In this document: piece after piece, positions 36,132-44,642 of the stretch
Numbering within the stretch: the first letter of the stretch is position 1
Layout: each line of letters begins with the position of its first letter
Source: Paenibacillus_AQ nitricinens
Lineage (GTDB): Bacteria > Bacillota > Bacilli > Paenibacillales > Paenibacillaceae
DNA length: 64,000 nt
Assembly (NCBI RefSeq): GCF_052056485.1
Contig: NZ_CP183948.1
Coordinates: 372,001-436,000, forward strand
Reading direction: 5' to 3'
Notes under the pieces: generated by a model
Databases searched by the model: none
Told to the model about the DNA's origin: nothing
Seen by the model: only the letters and a program-made list of their open reading frames with translations
Program-made: the position numbers and the translations under genes

Positions 36132-37382
36132 ATGACTTCGACGAAAGACAACAAAAACGCAAAACGGTGGCTTATCGTATTAGGAACCGTAATTATGCAG
36201 ATGGGTCTAGGTACCATTTATACATGGAGCTTGTTCAATGCACATCTGGTAACAAAATTCGGATGGGAGCTTAACGCTGTTTCGATTACGTTTTCGATCA
36301 CGAGCTTTGCACTCGCTTTTGCGACTTTGTTCGCAGGGAAATTGCAGGATCGTTTTGGTCTTCGCCGGTTAACTGCCACCGCAGGGATTGTGCTTGGTCT
36401 AGGATTGATTCTTAGCTCTCAGGCGAATTCGCTGCTAATGTTCTATATATTGGCTGGGGTAATCGTTGGTTTTGCAGACGGAACAGCTTATATCACTTCA
36501 TTATCTAACTTAATTAAATGGTTTCCGAATAATAAAGGCTTAATCTCCGGTGTGTCCGTGGGTGCTTACGGAACGGGGAGCTTGATATTTAAATATATCA
36601 ATGGTAGTTTGATCGACTCGGTGGGTGTGTCTAATACGTTTATGTATTGGGGCATGATTGTTATGGTGATGATTGTAATCGGTTCCTTACTTGTCAGAGA
36701 AGCTCCAGTACAAACGGCATCACTGGGTGCAACATCAGCTTCGACTATCGCTAAACCGAAGGACTACACGGTAAAAGAAATGCTACGTACAAAAGAAGCT
36801 TATCTGTTATTCATCATTTTCTTTACCGCTTGTATGTGTGGTCTGTATTTGATCGGTATTGTTAAAGACATCGGGGTGCAGCTGGCTGGACTTGATGTAC
36901 AGACGGCAGCTAATGCCGTAGCGATGATTGCAATTTTTAATACAGCAGGGCGTTTAATCTTGGGTGCCTTGTCTGACAAAATGAGCCGTTTGAAGCTGGT
37001 AGGTGCTTCGCTTGCAGTAACGGCAGCCGCTATGCTGACCCTTAGCTATGCGACGCTGAATTTCGGACTGTTCTTCACTTGTGTAGCAGCCATTGCATTC
37101 TGTTTCGGGGGTAACATTACAGTGTTCCCGGCGATTGTCAGTGACTTCTTTGGTCTTAAAAATCACAGTAAGAACTATGGAATCGTATATCAAGGTTTCG
37201 GTATTGGAGCCCTTTCCGGTTCGTTCATCGCCGTCTTCCTGGGCGGGTTTAAACCTACTTTCGTGATCTTTGGTCTCTTGTGTCTGCTGGCCTGCATCAT
37301 CGCGATTTCGCTAAAACCGCCAGTGGAGAAAGCGGAAGAGAAGAAGGCGCTTCGGCTCAAAGCTACAGAACGGACGGCTTAA
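36132..37382 (+). CDS. OFA-family major facilitator transporter
   Basis: 416 residues and 12 membrane spans. It shows the MFS loop GKLQDRFGLRR near residue 72 and the OFA (oxalate:formate antiporter) signature region MGLGTIYTWSLFN near 22, YGTGSLIFKY near 140 and GALSDKMSRLKL near 276. OFA members exchange small carboxylates such as oxalate, formate, pyruvate or lactate; the substrate here is not determined. Proximity to LytS/LytT suggests a carboxylate taken up under that system. Strong AGAAGGAA ribosome site; terminator follows. Confidence 0.88.
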   Translation: MTSTKDNKNAKRWLIVLGTVIMQMGLGTIYTWSLFNAHLVTKFGWELNAVSITFSITSFALAFATLFAGKLQDRFGLRRLTATAGIVLGLGLILSSQANSLLMFYILAGVIVGFADGTAYITSLSNLIKWFPNNKGLISGVSVGAYGTGSLIFKYINGSLIDSVGVSNTFMYWGMIVMVMIVIGSLLVREAPVQTASLGATSASTIAKPKDYTVKEMLRTKEAYLLFIIFFTACMCGLYLIGIVKDIGVQLAGLDVQTAANAVAMIAIFNTAGRLILGALSDKMSRLKLVGASLAVTAAAMLTLSYATLNFGLFFTCVAAIAFCFGGNITVFPAIVSDFFGLKNHSKNYGIVYQGFGIGALSGSFIAVFLGGFKPTFVIFGLLCLLACIIAISLKPPVEKAEEKKALRLKATERTA

Positions 37383-37394
37383 GGATATTTATAA

Positions 37395-37430
37395 AAGACG
37401 TACAACTGACAACAGTTGTACGTTTTTTTA
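37395..37430 (+). terminator. terminator after OFA transporter
   Basis: CGTACAACTG / CAGTTGTACG perfect 10-bp stem, then T7. Confidence 0.92.
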
Positions 37431-37432
37431 TT

Positions 37433-37753
37433 GGTTAGAAGTGTGTTCAGTACGTGGAGTGTGCCCCCAAAAATACCTGTGGAGTCTAAGAGCTATACAG
37501 ACTGCATAGCTCTTATTAGCCTATAAATGTGTATAATTGGAGTGAATTTGAGCAAATGGCAGCATTTGAGTCCGACTGTAGGCGGAAGCTGCATATTTTT
37601 CTGAAATAAGGTTTCCTTGGTCTGTTAAACATTCTATATCACGCTGGAATTACTTCTGTGTAACAAAGGTTTATACTGATTTGCTCCGATTTTGGTGTAC
37701 ATAGGCACTTTTTTCTAGGCTCAAGTGTTATAGAAGATATAAAGGGTAAGGAG
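37433..37753. other. gene-free stretch with two hairpins
   Basis: No convincing gene. A hairpin AAGAGCTAT/ATAGCTCTT lies at about 37487-37514. Another pairs GCAGC (37559-37563) with GCTGC (37588-37592) and inner TCCG with CGGA. Neither has a T-run. The end of the stretch should contain the promoter of the ECF sigma gene, but none was recognised with confidence. Confidence 0.4.
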
Positions 37754-38362
37754 GTGCTTACATCGCCACAGGATTTGTTAGACCCCAAGGAATTGGAAGA
37801 GTGCATAGCTAGTGTGCAAAAAGGCAATACCGACCAATATGCTTTTATTGTCCAAGCTTTTCAAATGCCGATCTATCGCTATTGTTATCGTTTGTTAGAG
37901 AACAAGCAGGATGCGGAGGACGCAGTTCAGGATATTTTGGTAAAGGGCTATCAATCTATCCATCAATACAAATTGCAAATGCATTTCTCGGCATGGCTTT
38001 ATCGTATCGCGTATCATCATTGTTTAAACCTGCTGCGCAGACGCCGTTTGCAAAAGCGGGTCATGAGTATCTTCAAGCCTGATTTTATGTCTGCAAGTCC
38101 TGAACAAGAGCTGGATGATCGGTTGTTTAATCCCTCATTGTCAGCCGCATTAACACAGTTATCGCTGGAAGAGAGGAATATGCTTATTTTGCGGGTCTTT
38201 GAAGAGAAGACTTATGCAGAGATAGGCGAAATTCTTGGGGTCAGTCCGAATGCACTGACGAAGAGAATGAACCGGATCAAGCGGAAGGTGCAGGAAGCTA
38301 TAAAATTGGAGGAGGAGATCAAATGGAACGAACCACAATCAGCGATGAATACCAAGATATAA
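37754..38362 (+). CDS. ECF-type RNA polymerase sigma factor
   Basis: 202 residues. Region 2 reads YRYCYRLLENKQDAEDAVQDILVKGYQ, with FSAWLYRIAYHHCLNLLRR following. Region 4 is LSLEERNMLILRVFEEKTYAEIGEILGVSPNALTKR-like, so both core-binding and -35-binding helices are present. It should direct transcription of a stress regulon and be held by the membrane protein encoded next, with which it overlaps by 40 bases. The start is uncertain: GTG 37754 is embedded in AAGGAGGTG, and no better start with spacing exists downstream before TTG 37775. Confidence 0.9.
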   Translation: MLTSPQDLLDPKELEECIASVQKGNTDQYAFIVQAFQMPIYRYCYRLLENKQDAEDAVQDILVKGYQSIHQYKLQMHFSAWLYRIAYHHCLNLLRRRRLQKRVMSIFKPDFMSASPEQELDDRLFNPSLSAALTQLSLEERNMLILRVFEEKTYAEIGEILGVSPNALTKRMNRIKRKVQEAIKLEEEIKWNEPQSAMNTKI

Positions 38363-39285
38363 TCTATGCCTCGGCCGGCAATGAACTTCTGGGTAAAATC
38401 GATGTAGAAGAGAAGGTCATGGGTCGTATCCATGGCATATCCTCTCGAAAGCGGGCTTTTTCGCTGCGGATGATGAATAAAACAACGGCATTTGCCAGTA
38501 TGTTAGCATTGTTCCTGCTGATCTCTGTGACAGCCTATGCTGCATCGGAATATATCCAGATCCGCAATAGTGAAGGCGTAGTGAAGGTCCAGCATGTTGC
38601 CCCGAATGAATTGGCAGGAGTAGCCTCCTATGATAAATATGCGCAGCAAGCCGATACATTTGCTAAACCGGGTGAGCTGATTGCATATTTGATGAACAAC
38701 AAAGCAGGTGCAGAAGGCATGGCGACACAATTGCAATTTAAGTATAAAGAGCAGCGGATAGGCGTATACTCTGATTTCTTAAAGGAAATCAAACGGACAG
38801 AGGCACCGATGCTTCCTGCAATGGCATCAGGGTATGCCTTTAAATATGGGGTTATATACCCTAATTATCCGACAACGGATGCAGATAAGAAAAGTTCTCG
38901 ATACCAGGAGACATTACAAGATCTTACAGCCCAGGCAAACAAAGAGAAGGGGAGCCATAATATATTTATGAAGGCTATTCCATGGTCGGAACCAGGCTGG
39001 ATCAGTGCAATTTATTCGAAGAATAATGCTTTTATAGGTATCTCTGCCACGATCATGCATGGCGGGAAAGTGTTCGTGGAGCAAGAACCTGAGAATCAAG
39101 CGGATAAGATTGTAGTAGCAGGTACGGAGGTTGTTTATAACAAAGTAGTAAAGAAAGAGGTCAGTTACGACTATCTGAATTGGTATAACGAGAAGCAGGA
39201 TGCGTATTATACGCTCACTAGCTACGGAGATAAGATTTTGACCAAGGAGCAATTTCTTCAGGTGGCTGGTGAGCTGCTGAAGTAG
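38323..39285 (+). CDS. membrane protein coupled to the ECF sigma factor, probable anti-sigma factor
   Basis: 320 residues with one membrane span near 50-72 (TTAFASMLALFLLISVTAYAA). The N-terminal 45 residues would be cytoplasmic and the C-terminal 250 outside, as expected for an anti-sigma factor. No zinc-finger (HxxxCxxC) is visible, so this is not a ZAS-type anti-sigma. The outer domain resembles DUF4367/DUF4179-type modules, but I cannot place it firmly. ATG 38323 with GGAGGAG overlaps the sigma gene, which argues for coupled expression. Confidence 0.65.
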   Translation: MERTTISDEYQDIIYASAGNELLGKIDVEEKVMGRIHGISSRKRAFSLRMMNKTTAFASMLALFLLISVTAYAASEYIQIRNSEGVVKVQHVAPNELAGVASYDKYAQQADTFAKPGELIAYLMNNKAGAEGMATQLQFKYKEQRIGVYSDFLKEIKRTEAPMLPAMASGYAFKYGVIYPNYPTTDADKKSSRYQETLQDLTAQANKEKGSHNIFMKAIPWSEPGWISAIYSKNNAFIGISATIMHGGKVFVEQEPENQADKIVVAGTEVVYNKVVKKEVSYDYLNWYNEKQDAYYTLTSYGDKILTKEQFLQVAGELLK

Positions 39286-39318
39286 ATTCTTGTAGTTTTG
39301 TAGTTGCATGCGCTAAGT

Positions 39319-39502
39319 TAGTTGTACTATATACAATTAAAGTTAACTAATACCTTTATATAAGCCCTGTAGTTGTATTTAATACAGCTATTGATGCTTA
39401 GATTAGTGGAAATAAACGTTTTTGCGATTTTAGTTGTAGAGAATGCAATGAAGGAAGAGGATATGGGAGATCAGAAATAAATAAGTGTACAAAATGCAGT
39501 TA
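39319..39502. repeat. array of four 21-bp dyads spaced 51/61/51
   Basis: Units begin at 39319, 39370, 39431 and 39482. The consensus is TAGTTGTA-N5-TACARTTA, decaying in the last two copies (TAAGTGTA...TGCAGTTA). Centre-to-centre spacings are 51, 61 and 51. The region between the anti-sigma gene and odhB has no gene; this array occupies its middle. Confidence 0.6.
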
Positions 39503-39614
39503 GATCATATGCAAGGTAGGAAGCATTGCTGACAGCGCCGGGCTTTCTAACCTAGGGATTCATGATTCACCTTGTACTTATGAAATAATTCATCTCAAAA
39601 TTTGATTCAGATAT

Positions 39615-39663
39615 AAAAGAAGGTATCCCTAATGCGAAGCTTTAGGGATACCTTCTTTATATT
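39615..39663. terminator. bidirectional terminator after odhB
   Basis: AAGAAGGTATCCCTAA / TTAGGGATACCTTCTT, a 16-bp perfect stem just beyond the odhB stop. Confidence 0.92.
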
Positions 39664-39687
39664 CTTAAGTCGAAAGATCCATCAGGG

Positions 39688-40962
39688 TTAGCCTTCCAGC
39701 AGCAGCGCTTCTGGATCTTCCAGCAATTCCTTCACTTTGACAAGGAAGCTAACCGCTTCAGAGCCGTCAACGATCCGGTGATCGTAGGAAAGGGCGATGT
39801 ACATCATTGGGCGGTTAACAGTTCTTTCTTCGTCCAGCGCGATGGGGCGCAATTGAATCTTATGCATCCCTAGAATACCCACTTGAGGCGTATTCAGAAT
39901 CGGAGTGGATAACAGGGAACCGAATACACCACCGTTTGTGATGGTGAACGTTCCGCCTTGTAGCTCGGAGAGGCTGAGTGTATTGGCGCGTGCTTTGGAA
40001 GCGAGATCGCCAATTTGGCGTTCGATTTCCGGGAAGCTTAGGCGATCCGCGTCACGGACAACCGGAACCACCAGACCTTCCTTAGCTGCAACTGCAATAC
40101 CGATGTCGTAGAACTTCTTAACGACCAGATCTTCACCGTCGATCTCAGCGTTCAGCAGTGGATAGGTCTTCAGTGCTCCGATCACAGCTTTGGTGAAGAA
40201 GGACATGAAGCCTAGTCCAACTTCATGCTTCTCTTTGAACGCATCCTTACGGCGTTTACGGATGTCGAGGATCGCGGTCATATCCACCTCGTTGAAGGTG
40301 GTCAGCATGGCTGCAGTTTGCTGCGCTTCAACTAAGCGGCTGGCAATCGTGAGCCGTCTGCGCGACATGCGCTTGCGCTCCACGTGCTTGCCATCGTCCG
40401 GCGCGGCTTTGCTCGCTGCCGGCTTCGCTGGCTCCGGCTTGGCTTGCGCCGCCGGAGCTACCGGTGCAGCGGCCTGTGGCGCTGCTGCACCATGGCCCGA
40501 CACATCGGCCTGACCAATCCGGCCGATAGGATCACGGGCGCTAACATCGCCGAGGTCGATGCCGCGCTCCCGTGCCAGCTTGCGTGCGCCCGGCGATGCC
40601 AGTGCAGCGGGGCTTTCGCCACCCGCTACAGCGACTTCGGGCGCTGCTACAGGTGCGGCTGCTGCGCTGCCGCTTGCCGGTGCCGCTTCAGGCGCTTTGC
40701 TCTCAGCGGCCTGCGGTGTACTGCCGCTAGCGGCTCCAATGATGCCGATGGCTTCGCCAACGGCTACGTTCTCGCCCGCTTGACGCAGGATGGAGGAGAT
40801 GACACCCTCCACCTCCGCACTAATTTCCAAATTGACTTTATCCGTCTCTAACTCAGCAAGCACATCACCTTGACCTACCGTGTCGCCTTCTTTAACCAGC
40901 CATTTGTAGATGGTTCCTTCGGATATAGATTCTCCCAGATCGGGTACTAAGATTTCTGACAC
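39688..40962 (-). CDS. odhB: 2-oxoglutarate dehydrogenase E2, dihydrolipoyl succinyltransferase
   Basis: 424 residues. The N-terminal lipoyl domain has the lipoylated Lys in LETDKVNLEI near 42. An Ala/Pro-rich linker leads to a peripheral-subunit-binding domain (ASPGARKLARERGIDLGDV) and a second linker. The C-terminal acyltransferase has SYDHRIVDGSEA with the catalytic His. It transfers the succinyl group to CoA in the TCA cycle. Start GTG 40962 with GGGGAGG eight bases upstream. It follows odhA by 52 bases, in an operon without E3. Confidence 0.95.
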   Translation of the reverse strand: MSEILVPDLGESISEGTIYKWLVKEGDTVGQGDVLAELETDKVNLEISAEVEGVISSILRQAGENVAVGEAIGIIGAASGSTPQAAESKAPEAAPASGSAAAAPVAAPEVAVAGGESPAALASPGARKLARERGIDLGDVSARDPIGRIGQADVSGHGAAAPQAAAPVAPAAQAKPEPAKPAASKAAPDDGKHVERKRMSRRRLTIASRLVEAQQTAAMLTTFNEVDMTAILDIRKRRKDAFKEKHEVGLGFMSFFTKAVIGALKTYPLLNAEIDGEDLVVKKFYDIGIAVAAKEGLVVPVVRDADRLSFPEIERQIGDLASKARANTLSLSELQGGTFTITNGGVFGSLLSTPILNTPQVGILGMHKIQLRPIALDEERTVNRPMMYIALSYDHRIVDGSEAVSFLVKVKELLEDPEALLLEG

Positions 40963-41014
40963 AGGCCGTTACCTCCCCAAACATAATGGTTTACGCTATT
41001 GTGATACCATCCTC

Positions 41015-43882
41015 TTAAGAGGATGGTACAGCTGTTTGTACTTGTGAATTTGCTTTTAGGGCCTCTGAAACAATTCTACGCTGTTCAAAGCTATGAACAT
41101 CTGCATAACCACTCGCAGGACTGGAACGTTCAGGACGTCCGATATATCTTACGCTAGTGTTGTTCGGTGCGATGGCGCGTAACCGAGGTTCGGTATAACT
41201 CCATCCGCCCATATTCTTCGGCTCTTCTTGCACCCAGACAATTTCCTGAAGGGATGTGAAGGAGCTTAAGTGAGCACTCAGTTCAACTTCTGGGAACGGG
41301 TAGAGTTGCTCCAAGCGTAGTACATGTAGCCATGACCAATCTTTGTCTGAAGCAGCCTCTAGCTCTGTTTGGATGTCGATAGCTACTTTACCGCTGCAGA
41401 CTACTAGACGTTTGACCTCACCTGGTTTCTGGCCTAGCAGGGGCTCTGCTAATACAGGCTGGAATTGTCCGGAGGCGAGCTCAGTACCGGCAGATGTGCT
41501 GCGCGAATTACGAATGAGACTCTTCGGCGTCATAATCACCAGTGGTTTAGCGTCTTCCTGTCCACATAAAGCAGCTTGGCGCCGCAAGACATGGAAATAT
41601 TGAGAAGCAGTGGTCAAGTTGGCAACGGTCCAGTTCTCTTCCGCGGATAACTGCAGGAAGCGTTCTAATCTACCACTGGAATGCTCGGGTCCCTGTCCCT
41701 CGTAACCATGCGGTAACATGACGACGAGATTGCTGCGCTGTGTCCATTTCGCACGTCCGGCGGCAATGAACTGATCAAATATAACCTGACCTGCATTGGC
41801 GAAGTCGCCATATTGTGCTTCCCAGATGACGAAAGTTTCTGGTGCGAACACATTATATCCATACTCAAAACCTAGCACAGAAGCTTCAGATAGCGGACTG
41901 TTATATACGCCAAAGGAAGCACGGGAATTACTTAGCTGATGAAGCGGAGAGAATAATTCTCCTGTTTTGCTGTCGTGCAGTACTAGATGGCGGTGTGCAA
42001 AGGTGCCGCGCTGTGCATCCTGACCGCTAAGTCGAATTGGCGTTCCATCCTTCAGGATGGTAGCGAAAGCGAGAGACTCGGCGAGTGCCCAGTCGACCTT
42101 TTCACCCTCATTCAATGCATCCTTGCGACGCTGCAGAATACGTTCCAGTTTCGGATAGACTTGGAATCCATCAGGTACGGTTAGTAGCTCACGATTAATC
42201 TCTTGCAGACTGGAGATCGGTACGGCTGTAGTCCCTGCCGCTGAGCGCTCTGTTTGAAGAGGAACGAAGGCTTTTGGTTCTTTTTTCTTGTGATTGCCTT
42301 CCTTCATACTATCGTATGCACGTTGCAATACGCCTTCTGTTTCAATGTGCATCTTTTGTACATCTTCAGCTGTAAGGATTTTCTCACGCTGTAGCCGCTC
42401 CGCATACACCTTGTAAACGGTTGGATGATTACGCACCTTGCCGTACACGATAGGTTGTGTAGTTTCAGGATCATCCATTTCGTTATGTCCATGACGACGA
42501 TAACCGATGAGATCAATAACGAAATCCTTTTTGAATTGATTGCGATATGCGCTAGCTAAACGAACAGCTGATATACAGGCATCGGGATCATCAGCGTTGA
42601 CATGGATAATTGGAATTTCATATCCTTTTGCGATGTCACTCGCATAATGCGTTGAACGGGAGTCTTCACTTTCTGTCGTAAAGCCGATCCGGTTATTAAC
42701 AATGATATGGATCGTCCCGCCATTCTGATAACCTTGAAGTTTGCCAATATTAAGTGTTTCTGCAACAATTCCTTCACCTGGAAAAGCAGCGTCGCCATGC
42801 ATTAGCACCGCTATAGCTTTACTGGTATCAATCTTCGGCAATCCGGCTGTGCTCCGATCTTCTTGAGCAGCACGAGTGAAGCCTTCCACGACAGGATTGA
42901 CGAATTCCAAGTGACTTGGGTTATTCGCTAGTGTTATTCTTGTGCGTACGGTTTCTCCTTCGCGAACAGCGCGGTCTGCACCGAGATGGTATTTCACATC
43001 ACCCGTCCAGCCATAGTTAATGCCTGTAGAGCCTTCGGAAGGGAAAAGCTCCTTGTTTGGAGAATGATGAAACTCTGAAAATATAATATCATAAGGTTTG
43101 CCCAAAATATGGGCAAGAACGTTGAGGCGACCACGATGCGCCATGCCCATCAGAATATGCTCTGCACCGTCATGCGCAGCAGCGCGTACGATTTCATCGA
43201 GCATCGGTACGAGAGCGTCATTGCCTTCCAAGCTGAAACGCTTCTGACCCACAAAGGTTTTGTGGAGGAAGGTTTCGAATTGCTCGACTTGGATCAGGCG
43301 GTTTAGCAGCTCTTTACGTTCTGTATTATTTAAAGGCGCTGGTGAGCTTGTGGATTCTGCCTGTCTGTTCAACCATTTCAGTTCTTCTTCTTCATGCACA
43401 TGCCCGAATTCATAGGCGATCGTCTTGGTGTAAGCCTGACGCATACGCTGAACTGCATCCCATCCGGTATGCACATCATTCGGGGCATTCTCCCAAATGA
43501 GCGTGGCAGGTAGTGCGATCAGATCCTCACGAGTCAGCTCATAGGTTTCGAGTTCGAGATATTTAGCCATGGGATTGTGATCACGCTCAAGCGGATCAAT
43601 ATCAGCGGCCATATGGCCATATATACGAATATTAGCGATTAGCTTGGAAGCTCTTACTGCCTTTCTAAGCCATTCGGTGTCTCCCGAAATGCGAGGCTGT
43701 GGAGCCGGTTCGCTGTCCGGTGTTAGGGGTGGGGGACCCGAATTTGTAAAAAGCTCGCGATAATTATTCTCTACGGTGGATGGATCTTTCACAAACTGTT
43801 CATATCTTTCTTGAATGTAGCCTAAATTGGGTCCGTAATACTTACTCCAAATGGATTCGTTATAGGGCTCTTTGGCTGCCAT
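41015..43882 (-). CDS. odhA: 2-oxoglutarate dehydrogenase E1 component
   Basis: 955 residues from ATG 43882, placed by AAGGAGG seven bases upstream (product starts MAAKEPYNESIW); a frame from 43972 is open but unneeded. Family landmarks are the N-terminal YYGPNLGYIQERYEQF, the active-site segment MGMAHRGRLNVLAH, the ThDP-binding GDAAFPGEGIVAET with NNRIGFTT, and the C-terminal RIEQLYPF-like region LRLEQLYPFPEVEL. It decarboxylates 2-oxoglutarate and loads succinyl on OdhB. A weak cre-like site and a GTTCT/AGAAC dyad lie upstream. Confidence 0.95.
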   Translation of the reverse strand: MAAKEPYNESIWSKYYGPNLGYIQERYEQFVKDPSTVENNYRELFTNSGPPPLTPDSEPAPQPRISGDTEWLRKAVRASKLIANIRIYGHMAADIDPLERDHNPMAKYLELETYELTREDLIALPATLIWENAPNDVHTGWDAVQRMRQAYTKTIAYEFGHVHEEEELKWLNRQAESTSSPAPLNNTERKELLNRLIQVEQFETFLHKTFVGQKRFSLEGNDALVPMLDEIVRAAAHDGAEHILMGMAHRGRLNVLAHILGKPYDIIFSEFHHSPNKELFPSEGSTGINYGWTGDVKYHLGADRAVREGETVRTRITLANNPSHLEFVNPVVEGFTRAAQEDRSTAGLPKIDTSKAIAVLMHGDAAFPGEGIVAETLNIGKLQGYQNGGTIHIIVNNRIGFTTESEDSRSTHYASDIAKGYEIPIIHVNADDPDACISAVRLASAYRNQFKKDFVIDLIGYRRHGHNEMDDPETTQPIVYGKVRNHPTVYKVYAERLQREKILTAEDVQKMHIETEGVLQRAYDSMKEGNHKKKEPKAFVPLQTERSAAGTTAVPISSLQEINRELLTVPDGFQVYPKLERILQRRKDALNEGEKVDWALAESLAFATILKDGTPIRLSGQDAQRGTFAHRHLVLHDSKTGELFSPLHQLSNSRASFGVYNSPLSEASVLGFEYGYNVFAPETFVIWEAQYGDFANAGQVIFDQFIAAGRAKWTQRSNLVVMLPHGYEGQGPEHSSGRLERFLQLSAEENWTVANLTTASQYFHVLRRQAALCGQEDAKPLVIMTPKSLIRNSRSTSAGTELASGQFQPVLAEPLLGQKPGEVKRLVVCSGKVAIDIQTELEAASDKDWSWLHVLRLEQLYPFPEVELSAHLSSFTSLQEIVWVQEEPKNMGGWSYTEPRLRAIAPNNTSVRYIGRPERSSPASGYADVHSFEQRRIVSEALKANSQVQTAVPSS

Positions 43883-43926
43883 GAATACATCCTCCTTAAC
43901 GGATGAACTCCATACGTGACATTTTG

Positions 43927-43940
43927 TGTCAACGCTTACT
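43927..43940 (-). promoter_or_regulatory. weak cre-like site in the odhA leader
   Basis: TGTCAACGCTTACT matches the catabolite-responsive consensus TGWAANCGNTNWCA at 12 of 14 positions. Placement 45 bases before the odhA start is suitable for carbon-source control, but the match is not decisive. Confidence 0.3.
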
Positions 43941-44050
43941 GGAGCTGTGATGATTGCGGTTTCATTTCTCATCTTATTGTGCTACTTTCCACACGTGTAA
44001 TCAATTCATTCTTTCGTCCAATACGTTCGCAAAATGGTATGGGTTAGCTT

Positions 44051-44067
44051 GTTCTAATGAAAAGAAC
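44051..44067. promoter_or_regulatory. SinR-like dyad between odhA and sinI
   Basis: GTTCT (44051-44055) and AGAAC (44063-44067), the latter within AAAGAAC, form an inverted pair like the boxes before the tapA-like gene. It lies 169 bases from odhA and about 270 before the sinI riboswitch. Confidence 0.35.
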
Positions 44068-44264
44068 GCTGTTTCTTCTCATTACCCATTCCTAAGGCCC
44101 ACTAAAATGATTCTAATATCCTTATTTTTAACTAATAGGGAAGGAAGCATCATTATATTGTCTTAATTAATTTTATGAATAGGACGAGTATCGTGTTAAT
44201 AGGACAAGATATCACAGAAAAGAGCTTCTATTTTTTGTTTTTTAATGGAAAAACTAATCAGAAA

Positions 44265-44297
44265 TCGACACACTTTTCCACTTTAGTATAGTATAAT
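44265..44297 (+). promoter_or_regulatory. sigma-A-like promoter of the sinI leader
   Basis: TCGACA (44265-44270) with TATAGT (44287-44292) at 16-bp spacing, overlapping a TATAAT at 44292-44297. The aptamer starts about 40 bases downstream. Confidence 0.5.
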
Positions 44298-44334
44298 GTT
44301 ATTGCAGTTAGCGTTTTTCATCCTTTTTGAAGTA

Positions 44335-44440
44335 GATCCTTTCGTGTAAAGGGTCCAGTAAAAGGTAAACCTGCCGAAAGACAGGGGCACAAAGTCGCGG
44401 GTCTAAGGTAGAAATACTATGACAGCCGGATTGCCTGGGG
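44335..44440 (+). ncRNA. class I cyclic-di-GMP riboswitch (GEMM-I) controlling sinI
   Basis: The aptamer core runs 44358-44436. It has GGTAAACC (44364 on), stem CCTG/CAGG with a GAAA loop, GGGGCACAAAGTC, GCGGGTCTAAGG and ATGACAGCCGGATTGCC. The closing stem pairs GGTAA with TTGCC. By hand alignment to the V. cholerae Vc2 aptamer, the base that selects cyclic-di-GMP (G20) is G here (44364), not the A of cGAMP-binding variants. A helix GATCCTTT/AAAGGGTC (44335-44355) precedes it. The ribosome site of sinI follows 12 bases after the core. Confidence 0.9.
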
Positions 44441-44444
44441 ACGT

Positions 44445-44465
44445 AAAATCTTAGGAGGAGATTTT
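44445..44465 (+). promoter_or_regulatory. hairpin presenting the sinI ribosome site
   Basis: AAAATCT (44445-44451) pairs perfectly with AGATTTT (44459-44465), leaving TAGGAGG as the seven-base loop. The start codon TTG follows at once. This is the likely expression platform, acting on translation. Confidence 0.6.
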
Positions 44466-44621
44466 TTGGACAAGTCCAACCAGGGAAGCAACAGAGAACA
44501 GCAGGTTATTGATGTAGACGTAGAGTGGGTACATTTATTATTAGCAGCTAAGAAGGCTGGCATAAAGGCAGATGAAATTCGTCGATTCTTTCAGGAGAAG
44601 ACTGTGCAAGCCGTGCAGTAA
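44466..44621 (+). CDS. sinI: SinI-type antirepressor
   Basis: 51 residues from TTG 44466, seven bases after AGGAGG. The segment VDVEWVHLLLAAKKAGIKAD and following EIRRFF matches the SinI dimerisation helix-turn-helix pair (B. subtilis: DQEWVELMVEAKEANISPEEIRKY). SinI binds SinR one-to-one and frees biofilm genes from repression. Here it sits directly under a cyclic-di-GMP riboswitch and is convergent with sinR, not upstream of it as in B. subtilis. It was too short for routine gene calling. Confidence 0.9.
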   Translation: MDKSNQGSNREQQVIDVDVEWVHLLLAAKKAGIKADEIRRFFQEKTVQAVQ

Positions 44622-44642
44622 TACATTAGAGCGTTATATACC

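Noticed and set aside
40190..40851. Long plus-strand frames opposite odhB
   Set aside because: High GC wobble on the coding strand opens the reverse frames; odhB motifs are unambiguous.
43883..43972. 30-codon N-terminal extension of OdhA
   Set aside because: No ribosome site; ATG 43882 has AAGGAGG and gives the typical N-terminus. The stretch also holds the cre-like site.
44335..44440. Alternative reading as cGAMP riboswitch
   Set aside because: Hand alignment puts G at the ligand-selecting position; cGAMP variants carry A there. Only binding tests would settle it.
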